Shown: positions 1 through 5,524 of the stretch, one piece after another
Layout of the letters: each line of letters opens with the position of its first letter
How positions within the stretch are numbered: position 1 is the first letter of the stretch
Assembly (NCBI GenBank): GCA_028291305.1
Contig: JAQGII010000062.1
Location: 1-9,791, forward strand
Source: Caulobacteraceae bacterium
GTDB taxonomy: Bacteria > Pseudomonadota > Alphaproteobacteria > Caulobacterales > Caulobacteraceae
Reading direction: 5' to 3'
Length of the DNA stretch: 9,791 nt
The notes under the pieces: generated by a model
Seen by the model: only the letters and a program-made list of their open reading frames with translations
What the model was told of the DNA's origin: nothing
The model's database searches: none
Made by a program: the position numbers and the translations under genes

Positions 1-172
1 TCTGCACCCAGCTGTGCGGGTTGGTCCACTGGAATTCCTTGATGGTGCCTTCCAGCGTCACGTTCTTCTGGTTGTCGAACATCGCGAACGAGTGGTGCGC
101 GAACGCCGGCGCCGCGGCCAGGGCGGCGACGGCAAAGCCCGCGACGGCCAGCATCTTCTTGGAAACTTGCAT
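1..172 (-). CDS. DUF6152-like exported protein (N-terminal part only)
   Basis: The gene reads leftward from an ATG at 172-170 and leaves the window after about 57 codons, so its C-terminus is missing. The protein begins with a classical Sec signal peptide: Lys5-Lys6, then an Ala-rich hydrophobic core, ending in A-F-A just before His-His. The mature protein would start HHSFAMFD and continues through a stretch ending in E-F-Q-W-T-N-P-H-S-W. This opening is typical of the small DUF6152 exported proteins of Proteobacteria, whose function is unknown. The start is supported by an AAAAGGAG ribosome binding site about 6-7 bases upstream (complement of 180-187). The gene is divergent from the IclR-type regulator at 454, so the two may share a control region. 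I recognise the family by its opening motif only. Confidence 0.8.
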   Translation of the reverse strand, partial: MQVSKKMLAVAGFAVAALAAAPAFAHHSFAMFDNQKNVTLEGTIKEFQWTNPHSWVQ

Positions 173-453
173 AGGTACGCTCCTTTTGATCTCTACGAGG
201 GCCGCCGACAGGCGTGGTTCAGAAACATTAGATGCAGCAGGCTGTCGCCTTGCTGAACGGCGTCTACAGATCAAGGTGGGTTTCGGTTTCGCCAGGCCAA
301 GCCCGGCATGCAACCTCCCACACCCGTCTGCCTGACCGCTTTGGATCATCGACGGGCTTGACCTGACCCCAGGGTGAGCGATATTCGCACCATGAGATCT
401 ATTATCGCCCAAAATACCCGAACACGGGTTGTATCGTCAAGAGCCAAGTCCCG
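173..453. promoter_or_regulatory. Divergent intergenic control region (DUF6152 gene / iclR-type gene)
   Basis: These 281 bases separate two divergent genes and should hold both promoters. For the rightward gene, TTGACC at 358-363 resembles a -35 box. A TATTCG-like -10 element follows at 382-387 after 18 bases, and there is also an AT-rich TATTAT at 400-405 without a well-spaced -35. An inverted repeat at 416-429 lies just downstream. For the leftward gene I found only the good ribosome binding site and no convincing -35/-10 pair. No open frame here looks coding. The promoter assignment is inference from weak matches. Confidence 0.4.
416..429. promoter_or_regulatory. Candidate operator: inverted repeat ACCCG-AACA-CGGGT
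   Basis: This is a perfect inverted repeat with 5-base arms and a 4-base centre. It lies 24 bases upstream of the ATG of the IclR-family gene and downstream of the likely promoter, with flanking ATA and TAT extending the symmetry imperfectly. IclR-family regulators often bind short palindromes near their own promoters, so autoregulation is a reasonable guess. The palindrome is observed; binding is inferred. Confidence 0.35.
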
Positions 454-1296
454 ATGAGCGACGCCGCCAGAACCGTCGTCCGCGCCACCGATCCGGCCCG
501 CGATCCGCCCTCCGCGGCAGAGATGGATTCCTTCTCGGGCGACCCGCACTTCATGCTGTCGCTGGCCCGCGGCCTGCTGGTGCTGCAGGCGTTCGTGTCG
601 AACGGCCCCAAGGTGACGGTGTCTGAGGCCGCCCGCGTCACCGGCCTGGCCCGCGCCACCGCCCGGCGCTGTCTCTACACCCTGGAGAAGGTCGGCTACG
701 TGCGCTCGGACGGCCCGGCCTTCGTGCTGGAGTCCCGCTTCCTGCCGCTGGCCCGCGCCTACCTGCGCAGCCTCGGGCCGGAAGGATCGGTCCAGGTCGT
801 GCTCGACCGCCTGCGCGACCAGGTCGACGAGACCTGCGCCGTCGGCAAGCTGGACGGGGCCCAGGTGCTGTACACCTCCGTCGCCCGCAAGTCCCGCACC
901 CTCACCCTGGGCGGAACCCCCGGCCTGCGCGTGCCCGCCTTCTGCACCTCGATGGGCCGCGTGCTGCTGGCCGAACTCGATTCGGGTGAGGTCGACGCCG
1001 TCCTGCGCGCCTTCCCCCCGGTCAAGTTCACCGCCTACACGGTGACCAGCCCCGACGAGGTCCGCGAGCGCATCCGGGAGGCCGGGCGCAACGGGTTCAG
1101 CATCAACGACCAGGAACTGGACGTGGGCCTGCGCGCCCTTGCGGTGCCCATCCGCGACCATCGCGGGCGGGTCATCGGCGCGCTCAACGCGGGCGGCGAA
1201 GCGCAGCGCCTGGCCAACTCCGCCCTGGTCGGACGCTTCCTTCCGCTGCTCCAGGAAGCGGCCGAAGAAATCAGCCAGCTCATCGAACAGGTCTAG
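454..1296 (+). CDS. IclR-family transcriptional regulator (PcaR/PobR-like)
   Basis: This 280-residue protein has the two-domain IclR layout. After a ~30-residue N-terminal extension comes a winged helix-turn-helix (about residues 30-95), seen as F-M-L-S-L-A-R-G-L followed by the recognition-helix region GLARATARR and a wing ending V-G-Y-V. The C-terminal effector-binding domain (about 105-275) includes the T-S-M-G-R-V-L-L-A segment, the NDQELDVGLRALAVPI stretch and G-A-L-N. The helix-turn-helix and the C-terminal wording resemble the PcaR/PcaU/PobR group that senses aromatic acids in beta-ketoadipate pathways. The ligand here is unknown and no catabolic enzyme is in the window. The ATG at 454 has only a weak ribosome binding site, and Met25 (526) is an alternative start just before the DNA-binding domain. 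It probably regulates the flanking secreted-protein genes (inference from position). Confidence 0.9.
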   Translation: MSDAARTVVRATDPARDPPSAAEMDSFSGDPHFMLSLARGLLVLQAFVSNGPKVTVSEAARVTGLARATARRCLYTLEKVGYVRSDGPAFVLESRFLPLARAYLRSLGPEGSVQVVLDRLRDQVDETCAVGKLDGAQVLYTSVARKSRTLTLGGTPGLRVPAFCTSMGRVLLAELDSGEVDAVLRAFPPVKFTAYTVTSPDEVRERIREAGRNGFSINDQELDVGLRALAVPIRDHRGRVIGALNAGGEAQRLANSALVGRFLPLLQEAAEEISQLIEQV

Positions 1297-1418
1297 CGCT
1301 GGGCGACTGTTGACCTATCATGCTGGTCGCCGCTACGGTGTGCGCTAATTGCGCGCGCCGGGCGATTATCGGCGGCCAATGAGCAAAAAACACCCATGAC
1401 GGGGAGCAGTGGAGGACC
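1297..1418 (+). promoter_or_regulatory. Intergenic region with possible promoter for the secreted-protein pair
   Basis: The 122 bases between the regulator and the first secreted-protein gene contain TTGACC at 1310-1315 and TACGGT at 1334-1339, an 18-base spacing compatible with a housekeeping promoter. A small inverted repeat follows (CGCCG at 1356-1360, CGGCG at 1370-1374). Two purine-rich stretches precede the ATG: GGGGAG at 1401-1406 and GGAGG at 1411-1415, the latter only 3 bases from the start. There is no clear terminator after the regulator, so read-through from it is also possible. Confidence 0.4.
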
Positions 1419-2264
1419 ATGTTGAAAGCCGAATATTGGGCAAAACTGGCGACCGGCGCGTGCGCCGTCGCCCTGGTGGCCGCGCCGATGGCGCTGGCCC
1501 AGCGCGCGCCGCCCACGCCCGAACAGATCGCCGCGCGCGAAAAGAAGGCCGCCGAAGACGCCAAGGTGTGGAACGCCACCCCGGCCCCCAAGGACCCGCG
1601 CGACTTCCAGGGCGTCTGGTGGACCCGCGGCTATGACCGCACCTTCCGTCCGATCACCAACCCGCCGCAGAGCCCCGAGGAAGCCGCCAAGCTGCTGCCG
1701 CTGACGCCCTCGGAAGCGGCCAGCCGTCAACACCACCTGGACATGGAAAAGGCCGGCACCCCGATCGTCGACGCCTCGACCGACTGCTTCCCCCACGGCG
1801 TGCCGCGTATCCTGGCCTCGCCCTACCCGATCCAATACGACTACGCCCCGGGCATGATCATCGCCCTCAACGAAGTCGCCCACAACATCCGCTACATCCA
1901 TATGGACGGCAAACCCGTCCCGGCCAACGAACCCCTGACCCACATGGGCTATTCGCGCGGCCACTGGGAAGGCAACACCCTGGTCATCGACAGCGACCAC
2001 TTCAACGACAAGACCCAGGTCGACGAGGAATCCCTGTCGCACGGGCTGAAGCTGAAGGTGCACGAGGAGATCACCAAGTTCACCAACAAGTACGGCGGCG
2101 TCGAACTGCGCGACCTGATCACCATCAGCGACCCCGACCACTACACCCACCCGTGGACCACCGAGCGCCTCTACCCCTGGCGCAGCGACATCAAGGTCTC
2201 GGAATACACCTGCGAAGAGAACAATCGGAACAAGTCGGTGAACGGCGTGACGGTGGCCAAATGA
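1419..2264 (+). CDS. Secreted protein of unknown function, first of a tandem paralogous pair
   Basis: The gene encodes 281 residues with a Sec signal peptide (Lys3 and Lys9, hydrophobic core about 12-25, likely cleavage after A-L-A at 25-27). The mature part has F-Q-G-V-W-W near 63-68, a C-F-P-H-G-V-P-R motif at 123-130, a G-x-W-E-G-N-T-L-V-I-D segment near 181-191, HGLKLK at 208-213, and D-P-D-H-Y-T-H-P-W near 238-246. Cys123 and Cys265 are the only cysteines in the mature protein and could form a disulfide in the periplasm. I know this sequence style from secreted hypothetical proteins of Proteobacteria and Acidobacteria, but I know no assigned function. The next gene is a clear paralogue: the same motifs occur in the same order. 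The genes overlap by four bases (ATGA), so they are translationally coupled. The product is likely periplasmic or extracellular. Confidence 0.85.
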   Translation: MLKAEYWAKLATGACAVALVAAPMALAQRAPPTPEQIAAREKKAAEDAKVWNATPAPKDPRDFQGVWWTRGYDRTFRPITNPPQSPEEAAKLLPLTPSEAASRQHHLDMEKAGTPIVDASTDCFPHGVPRILASPYPIQYDYAPGMIIALNEVAHNIRYIHMDGKPVPANEPLTHMGYSRGHWEGNTLVIDSDHFNDKTQVDEESLSHGLKLKVHEEITKFTNKYGGVELRDLITISDPDHYTHPWTTERLYPWRSDIKVSEYTCEENNRNKSVNGVTVAK

Positions 2265-2989
2265 CCAGCAAGATCGATCTGATGACCACCGTCAAACGGT
2301 CCGCTCTGGCAGCGGTCGCGGGCATCGCCCTGATGGCGGCCCTGCCGGCCGCGGCCCAGGGCCCGGTCGGCGGCGCGCCCATCTTCGGCGCTCCCAAGCC
2401 CGGCACGCCCAACCTCAGCGGCAAGTGGATCAACGCCAGGCCGATGGCCGCGCTGAAGACGGTCGCCGGGACCGCGCCGCCGCTGAACGCCGCCGGCAAG
2501 GCCGCGTACGCCAAGCATAAGGCGGACAAGAAGGCGGACCCGATCAACGAGTGCCTGATGCACGGCGAGCCTCGGCTGCTCTACAGCTCGCATCCGTTCC
2601 TGATCCTGCAGTACGCCAACCACGTCGACTTCGTGCATGAGGTGAATCACACCTTCCGCATCACCTATTTCGGCGAGAAGCTCGATCCGGAATCCGACCC
2701 GCAATGGCTGGGCCACCCCACCGCCAAGTGGGACGGCAAGACTCTGGCGATCGACAGCATCAACTACAACGACCAGACCTGGCTGGACTATTCCGGCCTG
2801 CCGCACGGCATGAAGCTGAAGACCCAGGAACGCTACGCCCTGTCGGCCGACGGCAAGACCATCGCCGGCAAGGTGACGATCGACGATCCGGAGTTCTACA
2901 CCAAGCCCTGGACCGCGGCGTTTACGCTCAAGAAGCAGCCCGGTTACGACCTGAAGCAGTTCGCCTGCATGGCCGACCACCAGATGTGA
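2261..2989 (+). CDS. Secreted protein of unknown function, second of the tandem paralogous pair
   Basis: I chose the ATG at 2261, which overlaps the upstream stop as ATGA and gives 242 residues. An internal ATG at 2282 (Met8) gives a more standard signal peptide and is equally possible. The signal peptide has Lys12-Arg13, an Ala/Leu core and a likely cleavage after A-A-A near 32. The mature protein carries N-L-S-G-K-W near 51-56, C-L-M-H-G-E-P-R at 98-105, K-W-D-G-K-T-L-A-I-D at 156-165, HGMKLK at 182-187, D-D-P-E-F-Y-T-K-P-W at 208-217 and Cys236. All are in register with its upstream neighbour, including the two cysteines. It is shorter at both ends than that neighbour and ends soon after Cys236. 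The function is unknown. An intrinsic terminator follows 24 bases after the stop, so this closes the transcription unit. Confidence 0.83.
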   Translation: MTSKIDLMTTVKRSALAAVAGIALMAALPAAAQGPVGGAPIFGAPKPGTPNLSGKWINARPMAALKTVAGTAPPLNAAGKAAYAKHKADKKADPINECLMHGEPRLLYSSHPFLILQYANHVDFVHEVNHTFRITYFGEKLDPESDPQWLGHPTAKWDGKTLAIDSINYNDQTWLDYSGLPHGMKLKTQERYALSADGKTIAGKVTIDDPEFYTKPWTAAFTLKKQPGYDLKQFACMADHQM

Positions 2990-3013
2990 TCGGCCACCGC
3001 GGTGCGGATTGAG

Positions 3014-3043
3014 AAAAGGCGGGCCTCGCGGCCCGCCTTTTTT
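3014..3043 (+). terminator. Intrinsic terminator after the secreted-protein pair
   Basis: This is a perfect 12-base-pair stem: AAAAGGCGGGCC at 3014-3025, a TCGC loop, and its complement at 3030-3041. It is followed by a run of six T (3038-3043). It lies 24 bases after the stop of the second secreted protein. The leading AAAA gives a short U-tract in the opposite direction, so it may also end the leftward lipoprotein transcript. Confidence 0.93.
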
Positions 3044-3056
3044 GTTGCTGGCTTGC

Positions 3057-3074
3057 GCCGACGGACACGTCGGC
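3057..3074. repeat. Hairpin GCCGAC-N6-GTCGGC
   Basis: A perfect 6-base-pair inverted repeat lies between the terminator and the stop codon of the leftward lipoprotein gene. It has no T-run in either direction. It may stabilise the 3' end of the leftward transcript or assist the bidirectional terminator at 3014. Confidence 0.4.
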
Positions 3075-3116
3075 ACGGGGCTGGCCGGGATCGGCGACCA
3101 TTCCCCGCCAGGCCCG

Positions 3117-3554
3117 TTATTTTGCTTCCGCGACCTTGGCCGCCGCCTTGGCGTCCACTTCCAACTTCACGATGAGGGGGTTGGGGATGATATCCTGAGT
3201 GGCGCCGGACGTGGCGTCGACGCCGATCCCGATCAGGCCGCCGACCAGCACATTGCCGGCCATGCCGGCGGCGCCGCCACTGGCCGTGTGGTGGGTGACG
3301 TGGGTATTGACCGTCACATAGCCCGGCTTGGCGATCGTCACGTCAAAGTCCGACTTGCGCGGCATCTTGAAGGTGCACGGCGTTTGGTCGCAGGCGAACC
3401 CGATGTTGGTCTTCACCGACGCGCCGCCCGGATCGGTCTGGACGACGAAAGCCTCACTCGTGCCACGCGTCACGGTTGCACAGGCGCCAAGGCTAGCCGT
3501 GACGCACAGGATCGCAACGGCGCGGACCGCGCCGGTATTCAGGTATCTGTTCAT
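3117..3554 (-). CDS. Small PEGA-domain-like lipoprotein with glycine-zipper-like tail
   Basis: The 145-residue protein starts at the ATG at 3554-3552. An in-frame TTG at 3596 would add 14 residues that spoil the signal peptide. A lipoprotein signal ends in S-L-G-A-C, with Cys25 as the lipidated residue. It is followed by A-T-V-T-R-G-T, then a PEGA-like beta domain (about 33-85) containing T-D-P-G-G-A-S-V, two nearby cysteines (55 and 60) and K-P-G-Y-V. Residues about 93-113 are rich in Gly/Ala with repeated GxxxG-like spacing, resembling a glycine zipper. The C-terminus is Ala/Lys-rich. Similar alphaproteobacterial proteins exist and, as I recall, some have been mislabelled as translation initiation factors. 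PEGA domains are usually cell-surface or periplasmic modules. The role is unknown, probably envelope-associated. The ribosome binding site is weak (GGGGGC, 4-5 bases upstream). Confidence 0.8.
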   Translation of the reverse strand: MNRYLNTGAVRAVAILCVTASLGACATVTRGTSEAFVVQTDPGGASVKTNIGFACDQTPCTFKMPRKSDFDVTIAKPGYVTVNTHVTHHTASGGAAGMAGNVLVGGLIGIGVDATSGATQDIIPNPLIVKLEVDAKAAAKVAEAK

Positions 3555-3570
3555 GTTAGCCCCCGCTAAA

Positions 3571-3585
3571 GCGACGTTACGTCGC
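3571..3585. promoter_or_regulatory. Palindrome GCGACGT-T-ACGTCGC, candidate operator of the lipoprotein gene
   Basis: A perfect inverted repeat with 7-base arms around one central base lies 16 bases upstream of the lipoprotein start codon, in its probable 5' leader. The compact, odd-centred symmetry looks like a binding site for a dimeric repressor. The regulator is unknown. Confidence 0.4.
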
Positions 3586-3672
3586 CCGATGAACAACCCA
3601 CCACTCTAGTGGCGGCTGTGTTTCTAAGAAAAACTTCAAATTTTGTCCCAGATTTGGGAGATTTACATTTCA

Positions 3673-3695
3673 TCACCGCAACAATATGGCGGTGA
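3673..3695. repeat. Inverted repeat TCACCGC-N9-GCGGTGA
   Basis: Perfect 7-base arms with a 9-base AT-rich centre, near the middle of the lipoprotein/folD gap. No T-run follows, so it is not an obvious terminator. It could be a protein-binding site or part of a small structured RNA. Confidence 0.45.
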
Positions 3696-3754
3696 ACAGC
3701 CGAGAATTCTGCTGATTCCAACTCGTAGAGATGGGCAACACGTTCGGTTTCGAC

Positions 3755-3782
3755 CAAATTGCCGCAAATTCGCCGCAATTTG
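3755..3782. repeat. Inverted repeat CAAATTGC-N12-GCAATTTG
   Basis: Perfect 8-base arms separated by 12 bases. The inside also carries near-direct copies CCGCAAATT (3762-3770) and CCGCAATTT (3773-3781). It lies upstream of folD in the AT-richer part of the gap. Function unknown. Confidence 0.45.
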
Positions 3783-3912
3783 ATTTTCGCAAGCTAGGCC
3801 TTAGTTTTTCGCGACACAACCTGGAAGATTAGGACGCTCGGGCGAAAGTTTGCAGCTTGCGACGGGAGGGAGGCGGCTCTAGGCAGAGCGCGGAATTGGG
3901 CGAGGACGGCAC

Positions 3913-4812
3913 ATGGCGCAGGCGCGGATCATCGACGGCAAGGCGTTCGCGGCCGGATTGCGGGCGCGGGTGGGCGAGGAGGTCGCCAAGCTCAAGGCGC
4001 TGCATCGCATCCAGCCGGGCCTGGCCGTGGTGCTGGTCGGAGAGGACCCCGCCAGCCAGATCTACGTCCGGAGCAAGGGCGAGCAGACCGAAGCCGCCGG
4101 CATGCGGTCGGAAACCCACCGGCTGCCGGCCACCACGTCCCAGGCCGAGCTGATCCATCTGGTGTCGCGGCTGAACGCCGATCCGACGGTGCACGGCATC
4201 CTGGTGCAGCTGCCGCTGCCGGGCCACCTGGACGCCGCCCCGGTGATCGCCGCCATCCACCCGGACAAGGACGTGGACGGCCTGACCGTGACCAACGCCG
4301 GCCGGCTGGCCTCGGGCCTGCCGGGCCTGGTGTCCTGCACCCCCGCGGGCTGCCTGATGCTGATCAAGGACGTGCTGGGCGACCTGACCGGCAAGACCGC
4401 CGTGGTCGTCGGCCGCTCCAACCTGATGGGCAAGCCGATGGCCCAGTTGCTGCTGGGCGCCGACTGCACGGTGACCGTCGCCCATTCGCGCACCGTGGAC
4501 CTGCCCGGCGTCTGCCGTCAGGCTGACATCCTGGTGGCCGCCGCGGGCCGCGCGGAGATGGTGCGCGGCGACTGGATCAAGCCCGGCGCGGTGGTGATCG
4601 ACGTCGGCATCACCCGCCTTCCCGCGCGCGACCCTGAAGCGGCGGCGGCCGGCAGGACCCGCATCGTCGGCGACGTCGCCTTCGACGAGGCCCTGCAGGT
4701 CGCCGGCCATGTGACGCCGGTGCCCGGCGGCGTCGGCCCGATGACCATCGCCTGCCTGCTCAACAACACCCTGATCGCCGCGCGGCGGCTGTCGGGGCTG
4801 GAGCCGGCCTAG
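3913..4812 (+). CDS. folD: Bifunctional methylenetetrahydrofolate dehydrogenase / methenyltetrahydrofolate cyclohydrolase
   Basis: FolD interconverts 5,10-methylene-, 5,10-methenyl- and 10-formyl-tetrahydrofolate in the cytoplasm with NADP(H), supplying one-carbon units for purine and formyl-Met synthesis. The 299-residue length is normal. The catalytic Tyr51-x3-Lys55 (Y-V-R-S-K), Gln99 in VQLPLP, and P-D-K-D-V-D-G with Asp122 are all present, as are S-C-T-P-A-G (141-146), the nucleotide-binding GRSNLMGKP (167-175) and the C-terminal [11 protein letters not shown] signature. The ATG at 3913 has GAGG seven bases upstream and starts right before the conserved I-I-D-G-K. It stands alone: the upstream gene is divergent and the downstream operon convergent. 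Small variations (S for N in YVRSK, LM for IV in GRSxxxGKP) look neutral. Confidence 0.97.
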   Translation: MAQARIIDGKAFAAGLRARVGEEVAKLKALHRIQPGLAVVLVGEDPASQIYVRSKGEQTEAAGMRSETHRLPATTSQAELIHLVSRLNADPTVHGILVQLPLPGHLDAAPVIAAIHPDKDVDGLTVTNAGRLASGLPGLVSCTPAGCLMLIKDVLGDLTGKTAVVVGRSNLMGKPMAQLLLGADCTVTVAHSRTVDLPGVCRQADILVAAAGRAEMVRGDWIKPGAVVIDVGITRLPARDPEAAAAGRTRIVGDVAFDEALQVAGHVTPVPGGVGPMTIACLLNNTLIAARRLSGLEPA

Positions 4813-4824
4813 CCAAGTCGTCAT

Positions 4825-4873
4825 CCATGGGCTTGTCCCGAGGACCCGAGCCTCGGCGTCCATGGGTCCCCGG
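4825..4873. repeat. Palindromic intergenic element between folD and the convergent mla operon
   Basis: CCATGG (4825-4830) pairs with CCATGG (4860-4865), and CCGAGG (4838-4843) pairs with CCTCGG (4851-4856). This forms a stem with an internal loop and a 7-base loop. Alternatively CCGAGGACCC (4838-4847) pairs 9 of 10 with GGGTCCCCGG (4864-4873). The wording (cttgtcccgaggaccc, ccatgggtcc) resembles the dispersed palindromic repeats I associate with Caulobacterales intergenic regions. It may serve as a terminator for the convergent genes, although it lacks a strong T-run; TTTT at 4901-4904 comes later. Confidence 0.5.
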
Positions 4874-4903
4874 CACGGCCTCGCTACGCTCGTTGGCCGG
4901 TTT

Positions 4904-5524
4904 TCAACGAGCTGTCGCCGCCGTCCAGCCGCGGATGTCGCCGATCACCTTGTCGGCGGCGCCGTCGAAGGCCGCCACGATCGCACCCTGCCGGTTGTCG
5001 GAGGCCGGCACGCTGGCGTCGAACATCTTCTCGCCGATGATGGTGCGGTCGACGTTGCGGATCAGCGTGGCGCGCACCTGGAGCACCACCGTCGGGCCCG
5101 GATAGCGCGCCTCGAAGGCGCGCACGTCCAGACGCAGGGTGCTGACGGCGGCGAGCGGTTCGCCCCGCTCCACCAGCCGCACCGAACCGGGCGCATCGAA
5201 GGCCCGCAGCAGGGCGTCGTCGAACATGACCGAAGCCGGGGCCACCCACCGGGCGCCGCCGATGTAGGCGGTCTGGCTGCCCGTCGCCGTCAGCATCCGG
5301 TCGCCGGCCGCCGCGGGCGGAAAGATCGTCGCCCCCTTCAGCACCGTCACCACGGGCCCGGAGGCGGGGGCGGGCGCGGCCGGCGCGGCAATGGCGTCGC
5401 CGAAGCGGTACAGCTGGACCGGCTTGGTCTTGGGGAACACCGAGATGCAGCCGCCCAGCGCCAGGGGCAGGAGCAGGGTGCAGGCCGCCAGGCGGATCGA
5501 AGACGACGGTGTGCAGCGGATCAC
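4904..5524 (-). CDS. ABC-type transport auxiliary lipoprotein (PqiC/ABC_trans_aux-like)
   Basis: Starts at GTG (5524-5522), overlapping the MCE gene stop as GTGA, and encodes 206 residues. A lipoprotein signal ends in L-A-L-G-G-C with Cys26 as the modified residue. A mature segment V-Q-L-Y-R-F-G and a region around 60-200 follow (I-G-G-A-R-W, a paired F-D-D-A-L-L, R-L-D-V-R-A-F-E, then a Val/Leu-rich strand and F-D-A-S-V-P-A). This order matches the ABC_trans_aux family of outer-membrane or periplasmic lipoproteins that accompany MCE transporters; PqiC is the E. coli example. It is the last gene of the permease-ATPase-MCE-lipoprotein operon and probably links the MCE protein to the outer membrane. 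The first codons (R, C, T, P, S) are unusual for a signal n-region, but the coupled start is well supported. Confidence 0.88.
   Translation of the reverse strand: MIRCTPSSSIRLAACTLLLPLALGGCISVFPKTKPVQLYRFGDAIAAPAAPAPASGPVVTVLKGATIFPPAAAGDRMLTATGSQTAYIGGARWVAPASVMFDDALLRAFDAPGSVRLVERGEPLAAVSTLRLDVRAFEARYPGPTVVLQVRATLIRNVDRTIIGEKMFDASVPASDNRQGAIVAAFDGAADKVIGDIRGWTAATAR

Larger units (their letters stand above)
3555..3912. other. Gene-free, AT-richer intergenic region dense in inverted repeats
   Basis: This 358-base gap separates the divergent lipoprotein and folD genes. By count, 3601-3780 is about 46% G+C, far below the flanking genes. Inverted repeats seen: 3571-3585, 3601-3612 (CCACT-CT-AGTGG), 3646-3659 (TCCCA-GATT-TGGGA), 3673-3695 (TCACCGC-N9-GCGGTGA), 3755-3782 (CAAATTGC-N12-GCAATTTG), 3876-3889 (GCTCT-AGGC-AGAGC), and a long-range pair TCGCAAGCT 3787-3795 / AGCTTGCGA 3854-3862. 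I found no convincing -35/-10 pair for either gene and no credible coding frame. FolD is preceded by a GAGG ribosome binding site at 3902-3905. Confidence 0.6.

Noticed and set aside
1293..2150. Long leftward open frame opposite the first secreted protein
   Set aside because: Val/Gly/Arg-rich antisense shadow with no signal peptide or motif; the rightward frame has a signal peptide, paralogue and ribosome binding site.
3566..3778. Leftward 70-codon open frame in the palindrome-rich gap
   Set aside because: No convincing ribosome binding site, no recognisable domain, and it overlaps several inverted repeats and the leader of the lipoprotein gene. A real small protein cannot be fully excluded.
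3829..4863. Long leftward open frame antisense to folD
   Set aside because: Composition-driven, rich in His/Gly/Gln/Ala and lacking domain motifs. The rightward frame carries all FolD catalytic residues.
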